Positions 43,298 to 52,000 of a stretch of 64,000 bases of DNA are shown here, piece after piece (positions within the stretch are counted from its first letter, which is position 1; every line of letters begins with the position of its first letter). The position numbers were made by a program, and so were the translations under genes. The notes beneath the pieces were generated by a model. It did not search any database. It was not told where the DNA came from and saw only the letters and a list, made by a program, of their open reading frames with translations. The stretch is from Sorangium cellulosum (GTDB lineage: Bacteria > Myxococcota_A > Polyangia > Polyangiales > Polyangiaceae). The stretch is taken from the NCBI RefSeq assembly GCF_004135735.1, contig NZ_CP012670.1:10115501-10179500 (forward strand), written 5' to 3'.

Positions 43298-43559
43298 CGC
43301 GAAGCTCCTCGATCCTGGGGTGCAGGCCCCTGGCGGTGCCTGCAGCAGGGGGCCGAACATGGCCGTCCTTAATGCCCAAGAGGCGTCGCGGTGATCCGAC
43401 CGACGCGATGTTTTCCGAGGGGGGAGCCTCTGCGCGAGGCCCGCCAGGACGCGGTGTGTCAGACAGGCCCGGCTTCGCCAGCGGTAGGCGGCGCGCGAGG
43501 CGTGCCCGCGGGGCGGGGTCTCTGGCGCGATGACACGTTCGAGGCGACGCGGGCCGGGC
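43298..43559. other. Intergenic gap between GH30 and di-haem genes
   Basis: No gene supported. Frames here are shadows. The GH30 ribosome site and promoter should lie in the left part; the right part is the 3' flank of the di-haem gene. No clear hairpin. Confidence 0.35.
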
Positions 43560-46364
43560 TCAGCCTCCGGGCTGGCTCGCCGGATCCGCCGGATCGGTCC
43601 CCGCGTCCTCCTCGTCCCCATCGAGCGCCCCGTCGCCATCCCGGTCGAGCGCCATCCGCACCCCTGCGCCCGGCGGCGCGCAGGTATAGGTCAGCGGCGT
43701 CCCCGCGGCCGCGATGAGGCGCAGCGTCGCCGCGCCGATCGCCGCGCTCCCCGCCCTGTTCCGGCGGAACGCGCCGTCGCCCTGGTAAAGGAACCCCACC
43801 TCCTCCTTATGGACGCGGCCTTTCACCACCAGATCGCACTCGCCCACATCGGCGCGCGCCATCAAGAGATCCACGCGCTGCTCGGCCGCCGGATCGCCCG
43901 CGCCGGCGAGCGTCATCTGCTGGCCCACGATGGGCGCCAGGTTGGTCTCGAAGGCGTGGAGATAGTCGGTCACCTGCCGGCGCAGCACGTCGCCCGCCTC
44001 GCCCGGCGGGAAGCCTTCGACCCCTGGCGCCTCGTTGAAGCCGAGCTGATCGTGGAAGCGGAAGATCGTGTCCATCGTCCCGTCGTGGCCGAAGCCGAAC
44101 CCGCGGATCTGATCGCCCTGGAACCCTTGGTCACGATCGTTGAAGCGAGGGTTCTGCGCCATGCCGAACATGCCCACCTTCGCGTAGAGGCCGCGGAGCT
44201 GGGCGACCTTGAAGCTCTGGAAGATGAAATCGAACGTGTAGCGCCCGTCGGTCCCGAAGAAGCCGGGGAAATCGACCCCGTGCTCGGCGTTGCCCGACGG
44301 ATCGAGCACATGGCACGTGCTGCACGCGCCGCCCGGCTCGGTGAAGAACGCCTTGCCCGCCTCCTGATCGGGGGTGAGCGTGTCGTCCAGCCGGCGAATC
44401 GGGTTGGGCGGATACATGAGCTGGAGAATGAAGTCGGTGAACGCCTGCATGTCCGCCTCGGGGATGGGCGCGTCCCGCCCGAGCAGGCCGACGAACGCCA
44501 CGTCGAACTTCTTGAACGCGGCCTCCTCGTCGAAGGTGCCGCCGTCCGGCTGCGCGCTCGGCGCGTCGTTCCCGCCGGTGCGGTCTCCCCGCCAGTGCAT
44601 CGGGCCGTGGTTGGCCATCCCGCGCAGGGTCTGCGTCGTCATCGGCCCCTTGAGCGCGGCGAACTCGGCGGGCTCGCCGAAGAGCGTCGGATCGAGCACG
44701 AACGGGCCCGGCATCGGCGTGTTCACCGCGTCGGGGTCGCCGAGGTCCCACGCCAGGCCGTCGACGTCGCCGGAGACATGGCAGCTCGCGCAGGCCGAGT
44801 CCCCGCGGCTCGACGAGAACGAGGCGTCGTAGAGGAAGCGGCGGCCGCGGATCACGCTCTCCGGCTCGGGGCTATGCATCGGCGCGCGCGCGACCTCGGC
44901 CCGGTCGTCGAGATCGATGACCGCGATGGAGTTGTCGAAGCGCGTGAGGGCGTAGAGCTGCCCGCGCGCCTCGTCCAGCACGAGGCCGGTCGGCCCGCCG
45001 CCGGGGACCGGGATCTGGTGCGCCACGTCGGGCACGAACGTGTCGCCCTCGAGCGCCGCGGTGGAGAAGACGCCGATCTTGTCCGAGCCGAGCGCGGCGA
45101 CGTAGAGCGTCTGCCCGTCCCCCGAGACGGCCATGCCCTGGGGCAGCGCGAGGCTCTTCTGGTTCTCGGCGCTGGGGACCGGGGCGCAGCACGCGCTGTC
45201 ATCGATGTGCTTGTTCAGGTGCCGCGGGGCCACGGCGCCCGTCGCCGGATCGAGCACCGTGATGCGGTTGTGGTTGAATCGGCCGCGCACGCTGTGGCCC
45301 GCGAAGGCGCCGGCGCCCTCGAAGCGCTGCTCGTTGAACGCCTCCGTGTTGGTCACGTAGACGCGCCCGCTCACCGGGTTGACGGCCAGGTTGTAGAGGA
45401 TCGTGCCGACCCCCTGGAACGCGCCCGACGGGCCCGCCATGGGCGCGGGCGGGTCGGCCAGGGCGTCGAGGACGAAGACGTCCCTGTCGGGGAGCGCGAA
45501 GCTCACCTTGTCGTCCCAGGATCGATCCAGCTCGTCCACCCAGCGCTGGCCGTCGAACCGGACGATGAGCGGCGCCGAGGGCTGCGCGACCCCGGCGAAG
45601 TTGGTCGTCGGCGGCGGCAGGCCGAGGCCCAGGTTCACGACGTTGGCCTCCACCACCGTGGTGCGGTTGCCGGAGTGGAAGGTCGCCGCGTAGACGCGCG
45701 CGCCGTCGGGCGAGGCGGCGAGCGCGCGCGGCGTGTCGCTGAAGAGCGTGACGATGGTGAGCGGCGCGGGGCTCGGGCTCGTCGCGGAGAAGACCCAGAC
45801 GTCGGCGCGGCCCACGCCCGGCGTGGTGAGCGCCGGGTCCACGGGGCTGTTCTGGCCGCGGTGCGCCGTGGTGATGAAGGCGCGGCCCTTGCCGGGGCCG
45901 GCGAAGACGATGTCGCGCGGCTCGTCCCCGACGAGCAGCGTGCGCACCACGCGGGCCTCGTGGGGCTTCGAGACGTCGACCACGCTCACGCTGTCGGAGA
46001 GGTGGTTGACGACCCAGACCTCGTCGTCGCTGCGGGCCGCGACCGCGACCGGCTCCAGGCCGACGGCGACGGAGCCGCGGTGCATGAGCCGGCCCTTCTT
46101 CACCTTGAAGATCTCCAGCCGGTTGTCCGGCGTGTTGACGGCGAAGAGCGTCGACCCGTCCGGCGAGAGGGCGAGAGGCCGGACCTGGCCGCTCTCGAAG
46201 AGGGCATAAGACCGACCGGCGGCGAGGGCGCTCGGCGCGAGGGCGCTCGGCGCGCTCGCGACAGCCCGGGATTCGTCGGCCAGCGAGCCGGTGTCGGCGC
46301 AAGCGCCCAGCGCGAGCGCCGCCAGCCCGAGCGCTGGGAGCGACCGGAGAACAAGCTTCATCAT
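43560..46364 (-). CDS. Di-haem cytochrome c / YncE-like propeller lipoprotein
   Basis: 934 residues from ATG 46364 with GGAGG 6 bases upstream. Lipobox GLAALALGAC. Residues ~45-500 form a 7-blade beta-propeller: GQVRPLALSPDGSTLFAVNT, PDNRLEIFKV, VNHLSDSVSVVDVSKP, LPQGMAVSGDGQTLYVAALG, FDNSIAVIDLDDRAEV. Residues ~510-850 carry two haem motifs, CASCH (~526) and CSTCH (~682), as in MauG/di-haem peroxidases, with GLAWDLGD and TLRGMANHGPMHWRGDRTGG. A tail DRDGDGALDGDEEDAGTDP is a calcium-binding-type motif. Probably an outer-membrane electron-transfer protein; substrate unknown. Confidence 0.87.
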   Translation of the reverse strand: MMKLVLRSLPALGLAALALGACADTGSLADESRAVASAPSALAPSALAAGRSYALFESGQVRPLALSPDGSTLFAVNTPDNRLEIFKVKKGRLMHRGSVAVGLEPVAVAARSDDEVWVVNHLSDSVSVVDVSKPHEARVVRTLLVGDEPRDIVFAGPGKGRAFITTAHRGQNSPVDPALTTPGVGRADVWVFSATSPSPAPLTIVTLFSDTPRALAASPDGARVYAATFHSGNRTTVVEANVVNLGLGLPPPTTNFAGVAQPSAPLIVRFDGQRWVDELDRSWDDKVSFALPDRDVFVLDALADPPAPMAGPSGAFQGVGTILYNLAVNPVSGRVYVTNTEAFNEQRFEGAGAFAGHSVRGRFNHNRITVLDPATGAVAPRHLNKHIDDSACCAPVPSAENQKSLALPQGMAVSGDGQTLYVAALGSDKIGVFSTAALEGDTFVPDVAHQIPVPGGGPTGLVLDEARGQLYALTRFDNSIAVIDLDDRAEVARAPMHSPEPESVIRGRRFLYDASFSSSRGDSACASCHVSGDVDGLAWDLGDPDAVNTPMPGPFVLDPTLFGEPAEFAALKGPMTTQTLRGMANHGPMHWRGDRTGGNDAPSAQPDGGTFDEEAAFKKFDVAFVGLLGRDAPIPEADMQAFTDFILQLMYPPNPIRRLDDTLTPDQEAGKAFFTEPGGACSTCHVLDPSGNAEHGVDFPGFFGTDGRYTFDFIFQSFKVAQLRGLYAKVGMFGMAQNPRFNDRDQGFQGDQIRGFGFGHDGTMDTIFRFHDQLGFNEAPGVEGFPPGEAGDVLRRQVTDYLHAFETNLAPIVGQQMTLAGAGDPAAEQRVDLLMARADVGECDLVVKGRVHKEEVGFLYQGDGAFRRNRAGSAAIGAATLRLIAAAGTPLTYTCAPPGAGVRMALDRDGDGALDGDEEDAGTDPADPASQPGG

Positions 46365-46596
46365 GGGTACCTCCGAGGCGAGGGGAGCCTTTCACGATAT
46401 CCCAGGTGTCGGGGCTCACGGCGCCGCCCGGTCGCCGTCTCGCCGCGCCGACGATCGGGCGAGCTGATGCTCCTCGCCGCGCTGCGCCGCGCCGCGGCGG
46501 GACGTTTTCCGCGGCGCCACCGGGCGGCGGATCGTGATGTAATGGCCGTGTTCTTCCCCCGGGCGGCTCCCGCCCGGGCCAGCCCACGGTGCCCTC

Positions 46597-47619
46597 TTGA
46601 GCGATTCTGCCCCGAAAGCGACGATCGCCGTCCTCGAGCGCAACCGGGTCGTCGGCCAGCGGATCGCCCGCGTCATGTCCGCGGCCGCCGGCATGCAGGA
46701 CGTGCCGGTGGCCAGCGACCCCGCCGAGCTGCGCGACCGGCTGTCCGAGCGCCCCCTCTTGCTCGGCTGCGACGCCGCCGACCTCGAGCTCGCGCTCGAG
46801 TGGGCGGCCGAGCGCTATCCCAGCCTGCACCTGCTCGTGTGGACCTCGGGGAGCACCGACGCCGTGCTCCACGCCGCGCTCAAGGAGCCGCGGCTCTCCA
46901 GCATCGTCGGCTGGCCGAGCTTCGCCTCCATGCCGCGGCCGTGGGAGATCGCCCTCGCGGTCCGGCGCATCCTGAAGCCGCTCGCCCTGCCGCCGCGCCT
47001 GTCCGACCTGCTCTCGTGGGGCGCCACCATCGTGAAGTGGCGGCCCCGCACGAGCGAGGATCGGGACCGGACCGTCGCCGAGGTCGCGCACTGGGCCGAG
47101 CGCGCCGGCGCGCCCGCCCGCGTGGCCGAGCGGCTCGCCGCGCTCGCGCACGAGCTGCTCATGAACGCCATGTACGACGCGCCGATCGACGGCCGCGGGC
47201 GCCCCCGCTACACGCACGACCGGCGGCGCGACCTCGTGCTCGAGGAGAGCGAGATCCCCACGCTCCGGCTCGGCACCGACGGCGCGCACCTCGCGCTCCA
47301 GGCCCACGACCCGTTCGGCGGCCTGCGGCGCCACCACGTCTTCGAGGGCATCACGCGCGGCCTGAGCGCCCGCGCCGCGGACGCCTCGCGCGGCGACGTG
47401 CTCGACACCTCGCGCGGCGGCGCCGGCCTCGGGATGCTCAAGATCTACGCGGCCGGGGCGGTGCTCGTCATCGACGTCGCGCCTACCTCGTCCACGATGG
47501 TCACGTCCTTCTGGGACCTCGACGTGAACCCGCGCGAGTTCCGCTCGCTGCCGGCGTCCCTCCACTTCTTCGAGCGCTCCACGTCGACCGTCGAGACCCT
47601 GGAGCGGCCGGGGTGGTAG
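46597..47619 (+). CDS. Degenerate receiver + GHKL ATPase protein (RsbW-like)
   Basis: 340 residues from TTG 46597. Residues ~8-128 resemble a response-regulator receiver (ATIAVLERNRVVGQRIARVM, HLLVWTSGSTDAVLHAALKE) but the N-terminal acidic pair is missing, so it is degenerate. Residues ~165-315 form a GHKL ATPase: N-box AALAHELLMNAMYDAP, G1 LALQAHDPFGGLRR, G2 TSRGGAGLGMLKIYAAG. There is no dimerisation/His domain, as in anti-sigma Ser kinases such as RsbW or SpoIIAB. It opens a five-gene run; a palindromic element separates it from the phosphatase gene. Likely the kinase/antagonist arm of a partner-switching circuit. Confidence 0.8.
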   Translation: MSDSAPKATIAVLERNRVVGQRIARVMSAAAGMQDVPVASDPAELRDRLSERPLLLGCDAADLELALEWAAERYPSLHLLVWTSGSTDAVLHAALKEPRLSSIVGWPSFASMPRPWEIALAVRRILKPLALPPRLSDLLSWGATIVKWRPRTSEDRDRTVAEVAHWAERAGAPARVAERLAALAHELLMNAMYDAPIDGRGRPRYTHDRRRDLVLEESEIPTLRLGTDGAHLALQAHDPFGGLRRHHVFEGITRGLSARAADASRGDVLDTSRGGAGLGMLKIYAAGAVLVIDVAPTSSTMVTSFWDLDVNPREFRSLPASLHFFERSTSTVETLERPGW

Positions 47620-47622
47620 GTC

Positions 47623-47754
47623 GGGGGCGGGCGGTGGCGGGGCCCCCGGGGTGCTCCCCTCCGGGGCTTGCGTTCCGGCGAGCCCCTCGCGTGGCTCGCC
47701 TGCACTCCAGCCCCTCCGGGAAGCACCCCGGGGGCCCCGCCACCGCCCGCCCCC
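47623..47754. repeat. Long palindromic element, copy B
   Basis: Arms 47623-47658 and 47719-47754 pair at 35 of 36 positions. The 60-base core (CCGGGGCTTGCGTTCCGGCG...CTGCACTCCAGCCCCTCC) is nearly the reverse complement of copy A. It begins 3 bases after the stop of the GHKL gene and ends 24 bases before the phosphatase start. Confidence 0.88.
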
Positions 47755-47778
47755 GGGCGACGCGTCCGGAGGGGATCG

Positions 47779-49017
47779 GTGGCTGAGATCGATCCGCTCC
47801 TCGTGCGGCAGCTCCGGCGGCTCGGGATCGAGGATATCGACGAGCCGCCGGACCGGGAGACGTGGCACAAGGTCGTCGCGCGGATCAGCGAGCACTACCG
47901 GCACGTCGCCGATGACAGGAGCTTGCTCACGCGGTCGCTCGACCTCTCCACGAACGAGATGGGCGCGCTCCACCGGCAGCTCCTCGCCGAGCGGGACCGG
48001 CTGCGCAGCGTCGTCGTGGCCATCGGCGACGCGCTGACCATCTTCCACGACGCGGCGAGCTCGCAGGCCGAGCCGGACCGGCCGCTCGACGCCGGCTCCG
48101 CGGTCTCCACGACCACGCGGCGCTTCGCCGCCAGGCTCGGCGAGATCCTCTCCCTGGGCGGCGCCGCGCGCGGCGCCGCCGGCTCGCGCGACTCGGACGA
48201 GGCCATCAACGAGGTGCGCGTCCAGCTCGTCGGGCTCGGGGACCGGCTCGTGCAGCTCCTGGCCGACACGGCCGAGAAGGCGTCGCTGAAGAAGCAGCTC
48301 GAGGTCGCGCGCGCCGTCCAGCAGATGCTCGTGCCCGGCGAGGACGTCATCGCGCGGGGCGCCCTGCGGCTCGCCAGCCACTTCCAGCCCGCGGCCGAGT
48401 GCGGCGGCGACTTCTGGACGTTCCACGACCTGCCGGGCGGCAAGATGCTCACGGTGATCGGCGACGTGACCGGCCACGGCATCTCGTCCGCGATCATCAC
48501 CGGGGCGGCGAAGGCCGCCTGCGACCTCGCGCGCACGCTCGAGCGCGACGCGCTCACCCCCGCGCGGCTGCTCGCGCTGATGAACTGCTGCATCTTCGAG
48601 GCGGGCAAGCAGCGCTTCTTGATGACCTGCGCGGCGAGCGTCTTCGATCCGGAGGACCGCTCGCTGACCTTCGCGAACGCCGGCCACCCGTTCCCGTACC
48701 TCGTCAGGAACGGCGCCGTGCGGCAGCTCGCGTCGCAGGGCTCGCCGCTCGGCGCGGCGAGCTCGGCCGAGTACGCGTCGAGCACCGTGCAGCTCGAGCG
48801 CAGCGACGCGCTCCTCTGGTTCACCGACGGCGTGACCGAGTGCGAGAGCGCGGCGTCCGAGCAGTTCGGCGAGCGGCGGCTCCGGGCGCTCTTCCAGAGC
48901 GTGGCGACGTACACGCCGGAGGAGGCGCGCGACGCGATCATGGCGGCGGTCTCCCGCTTCCACGGCGGGCGCCCGCTCGACGACGACATGACGCTCGTCG
49001 TGGCCCGCGTGCTGTAA
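47779..49017 (+). CDS. PP2C/SpoIIE-type Ser/Thr phosphatase (RsbU-like)
   Basis: 412 residues from GTG 47779 with GGAGGGG upstream. The N-terminal ~170 residues are helical (HVADDRSLLTRSLDLSTNEM, VVAIGDALTIFHDA), with a probable coiled coil before the catalytic part. The SpoIIE/PP2C domain (~180-410) shows VARAVQQMLVP, FQPAAECGGDFWTFHDLPGG, KMLTVIGDVTGHGISSAIIT, FANAGHPFPYLVRNGAVRQL, LLWFTDGVTECESA and DDDMTLVVARVL, keeping all metal-binding aspartates. It dephosphorylates STAS-type proteins in known systems; here STAS-like domains are encoded in the next two genes. Confidence 0.92.
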   Translation: MAEIDPLLVRQLRRLGIEDIDEPPDRETWHKVVARISEHYRHVADDRSLLTRSLDLSTNEMGALHRQLLAERDRLRSVVVAIGDALTIFHDAASSQAEPDRPLDAGSAVSTTTRRFAARLGEILSLGGAARGAAGSRDSDEAINEVRVQLVGLGDRLVQLLADTAEKASLKKQLEVARAVQQMLVPGEDVIARGALRLASHFQPAAECGGDFWTFHDLPGGKMLTVIGDVTGHGISSAIITGAAKAACDLARTLERDALTPARLLALMNCCIFEAGKQRFLMTCAASVFDPEDRSLTFANAGHPFPYLVRNGAVRQLASQGSPLGAASSAEYASSTVQLERSDALLWFTDGVTECESAASEQFGERRLRALFQSVATYTPEEARDAIMAAVSRFHGGRPLDDDMTLVVARVL

Positions 49018-49036
49018 TCTGCGGGCGAGGCGCCCC

Positions 49037-52000
49037 ATGATCCTCGAGACGTTCCACTACGACCGGGAGCCCAGGAGGTGGTCGGTGCGGGCGCTGCCCG
49101 TGCTCGACAGCGACCGGACGCTGGTGCTGGTGTTCGGGGCGCCGGAGTTCGCGGACGACCCCGGGGCGATCCGGGAGCTCAGGCGGGCGTACCCGAGGTC
49201 GCACATGGTCGGCTGCTCGAGCGCGGGCGAGATCGCGGGCGCGGCGGTGCGGGACGGGACGCTGTCGGTGGCGGTGGCGCGGTTCGAGCGCACGGCGCTG
49301 CGGACGGCGCAGGTGGAGGTGGGGAGCGCGGCGGAGTCGTTCGCGGCGGGGCAGGCGCTGGCGCGCAAGCTGGACCGCCCCGGGCTGCGCGGGGTGCTGG
49401 TGCTGAGCGAGGGGCTCGGGGTGAACGGCAGCCAGCTCGTGCGCGGGCTGAACGCGGCGCTGCCGGAGTCGGTGGTGGTGACCGGGGGGCTGTCGGGGGA
49501 CGGGACGCGGTTCCAGCGGACGTGGGTGTGCACCGGGGACACGGTGCGCAGCGGGATCGTGGCGGCGGTGGGGCTGTACGGCGAGCACGTGGTGATCCAG
49601 CACGGGTCGCGGGGCGGCTGGGACAAGTTCGGTCCGGAGCGGGTGGTGACGCGCTCGGAGGGCAACGTGCTCTACGAGGTGGACGGGCGCCCGGCGCTCG
49701 CGCTGTACAAGGAGTACCTCGGGGACAAGGCGTCGGAGCTGCCGGCGTCGGCGCTCTTGTTCCCGCTGTCGCTGCGGGCGGCGGCGGGGGACGAGAAGGC
49801 GCTGGTGCGCACGGTGCTGGCGGTCGACCACGACAGGCAGTCGATGACGTTCGCGGGCGACGTGCCCGAGGGCCACCTGGTGCAGCTCATGAAGGCGGAC
49901 TTCGAGCGGCTGATCGGGGGCGCGGAGCGCGCGGCGCGGTCGGCGGGCGAGGGGTCGCGGGTGGGGGGCGACGGCGCGCTGGCGATCGCGATCAGCTGCG
50001 TGGGGCGGCGGATCGTGCTGGGCGATCGCGCGGAGGAGGAGGTCGAGGCGGTGCTGGGCGCGCTGCCGCGGGGCACGCAGGTGGCGGGCTTCTACTCGTA
50101 CGGCGAGATCGCGCCCTACGCGACCGGCCACTGCGACCTGCACAACCAGACCATGACCCTCACCGTGCTCTCCGAGTCGCCGGCGCTGCCCACCCTCCGC
50201 TCCGGCGAGCCCGAGCGGAAGCCGCGCGACGCGAAGGAGAAGGCGGGCGTGGCGGCGCGGGTCGTCGCGCAGCCGGCGGGCGGGATGGCCGAGTTCGAGG
50301 AGCTCGAGATCGCGTCCGACACCTCCTTCGAGCCGCAGTGGCCGGCCTCGAGCGCGGCGTCGGGGATGCGGCTCGAGACGTTCTCGTTCTCGCGCGAGAC
50401 GGGGGCGTGGTCGGTGCGGGCGCTGCCCGCGCTCGACGGCGACCGGACGCTGGTGCTGGTGTTCGGGGCGCCGGAGTTCGCGGACGACCCCGGGGCGATC
50501 CGGGAGCTTAGGCGGGCGTACCCGAGGTCGCACATGGTCGGCTGCTCGAGCGCGGGCGAGATCGCGGGCGCGGCGGTGCGGGACGGGACGCTGTCGGTGG
50601 CGGTGGCGCGGTTCGAGCGCACGGCGCTGCGGACGGCGCAGGTGGAGGTGGGGAGCGCGGCGGAGTCGTTCGCGGCGGGGCAGGCGCTGGCGCGCAAGCT
50701 GGACCGTCCCGGGCTGCGCGGGGTGCTTTTGCTGAGCGAGGGGCTCGGGGTGAACGGCAGCCAGCTCGTGCGCGGGCTGAACGCGGCGCTGCCGGAGTCG
50801 GTGGTGGTGACCGGGGGGCTGTCGGGGGACGGGACGCGGTTCCAGCGGACGTGGGTGTGCACCGGGGACACGGTGCGCAGCGGGATCGTGGCGGCGGTGG
50901 GGCTGTACGGCGAGCACGTGGTGATCCAGCACGGGTCGCGGGGCGGCTGGGACAAGTTCGGTCCGGAGCGGGTGGTGACGCGCTCGGAGGGCAACGTGCT
51001 CTACGAGGTGGACGGGCGCCCGGCGCTCGCGCTGTACAAGGAGTACCTCGGGGACAAGGCGTCGGAGCTGCCGGCGTCGGCGCTCTTGTTCCCGCTGTCG
51101 CTGCGGGCGGCGGCGGGGGACGAGAAGGCGCTGGTGCGCACGGTGCTGGCGGTCGACCACGACAGGCAGTCGATGACGTTCGCGGGCGACGTGCCCGAGG
51201 GCCACCTGGTGCAGCTCATGAAGGCGGACTTCGAGCGGCTGATCGGGGGCGCGGAGCGCGCGGCGCGGTCGGCGGGCGAGGCGGCGGGCGACGGCGCGCG
51301 GGCGGGGGGCGACGGCGCGCTGGCGATCGCGATCAGCTGCGTGGGGCGGCGGATCGTGCTGGGCGACCGGGTCGAGGAGGAGGTCGAGGCGGTGCTGGGC
51401 GCGCTGCCGCGGGGCACGCAGGTGGCGGGCTTCTACTCGTACGGCGAGATCGCGCCCTACGCGACCGGCCACTGCGACCTGCACAACCAGACCATGACCC
51501 TCACCGTGCTCTCCGAGTCGCCCACGCCGCTGCCGCGCGCCGAGCCCGCGGCGCCGCAGACGACGCCGCCCACGGCGCGCACCGGCGAGGACCCGCGGCC
51601 GACGATCCCGGCGCCGCCGCCGTCGAAGGGCCGCAGGCCGCCGCGCGACGCGGCGCTCGGGCCCGCCTCGGGGCCGGTCTCGTCGAGCCACCTGCCCACC
51701 ACCGTGGACCGGCTGTCGCTGGCCGCGAAGGCGCACCGCGCCGCGCCCACGCGGAGCGTCCCGCCGGTCGGCGCCTCGGGCCGCCTCGACGCCCTCGCGT
51801 CCGACCGGCGCAGGATCGGCGACGTCCTCGTCGTCCGGCTCGCCGGGCGCATGACCGAGGCGTTCAAGGGGGCGGCGCTCGCCCGGGAGCTCGACGGGCG
51901 GGTCCTGTTCGATCTCGCCGGCGTCGAGCGGATCACGTCGTTCGGCGTCCGCGAGTGGCTCCAGATGCTCCAGGCGGCGCAGCCCCGCCTGCGCGCGCTC

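Noticed and set aside
45199..49038. 1279-residue minus-strand frame spanning three genes
   Set aside because: It crosses the divergent promoter region and palindromic element B and has no recognisable protein features.
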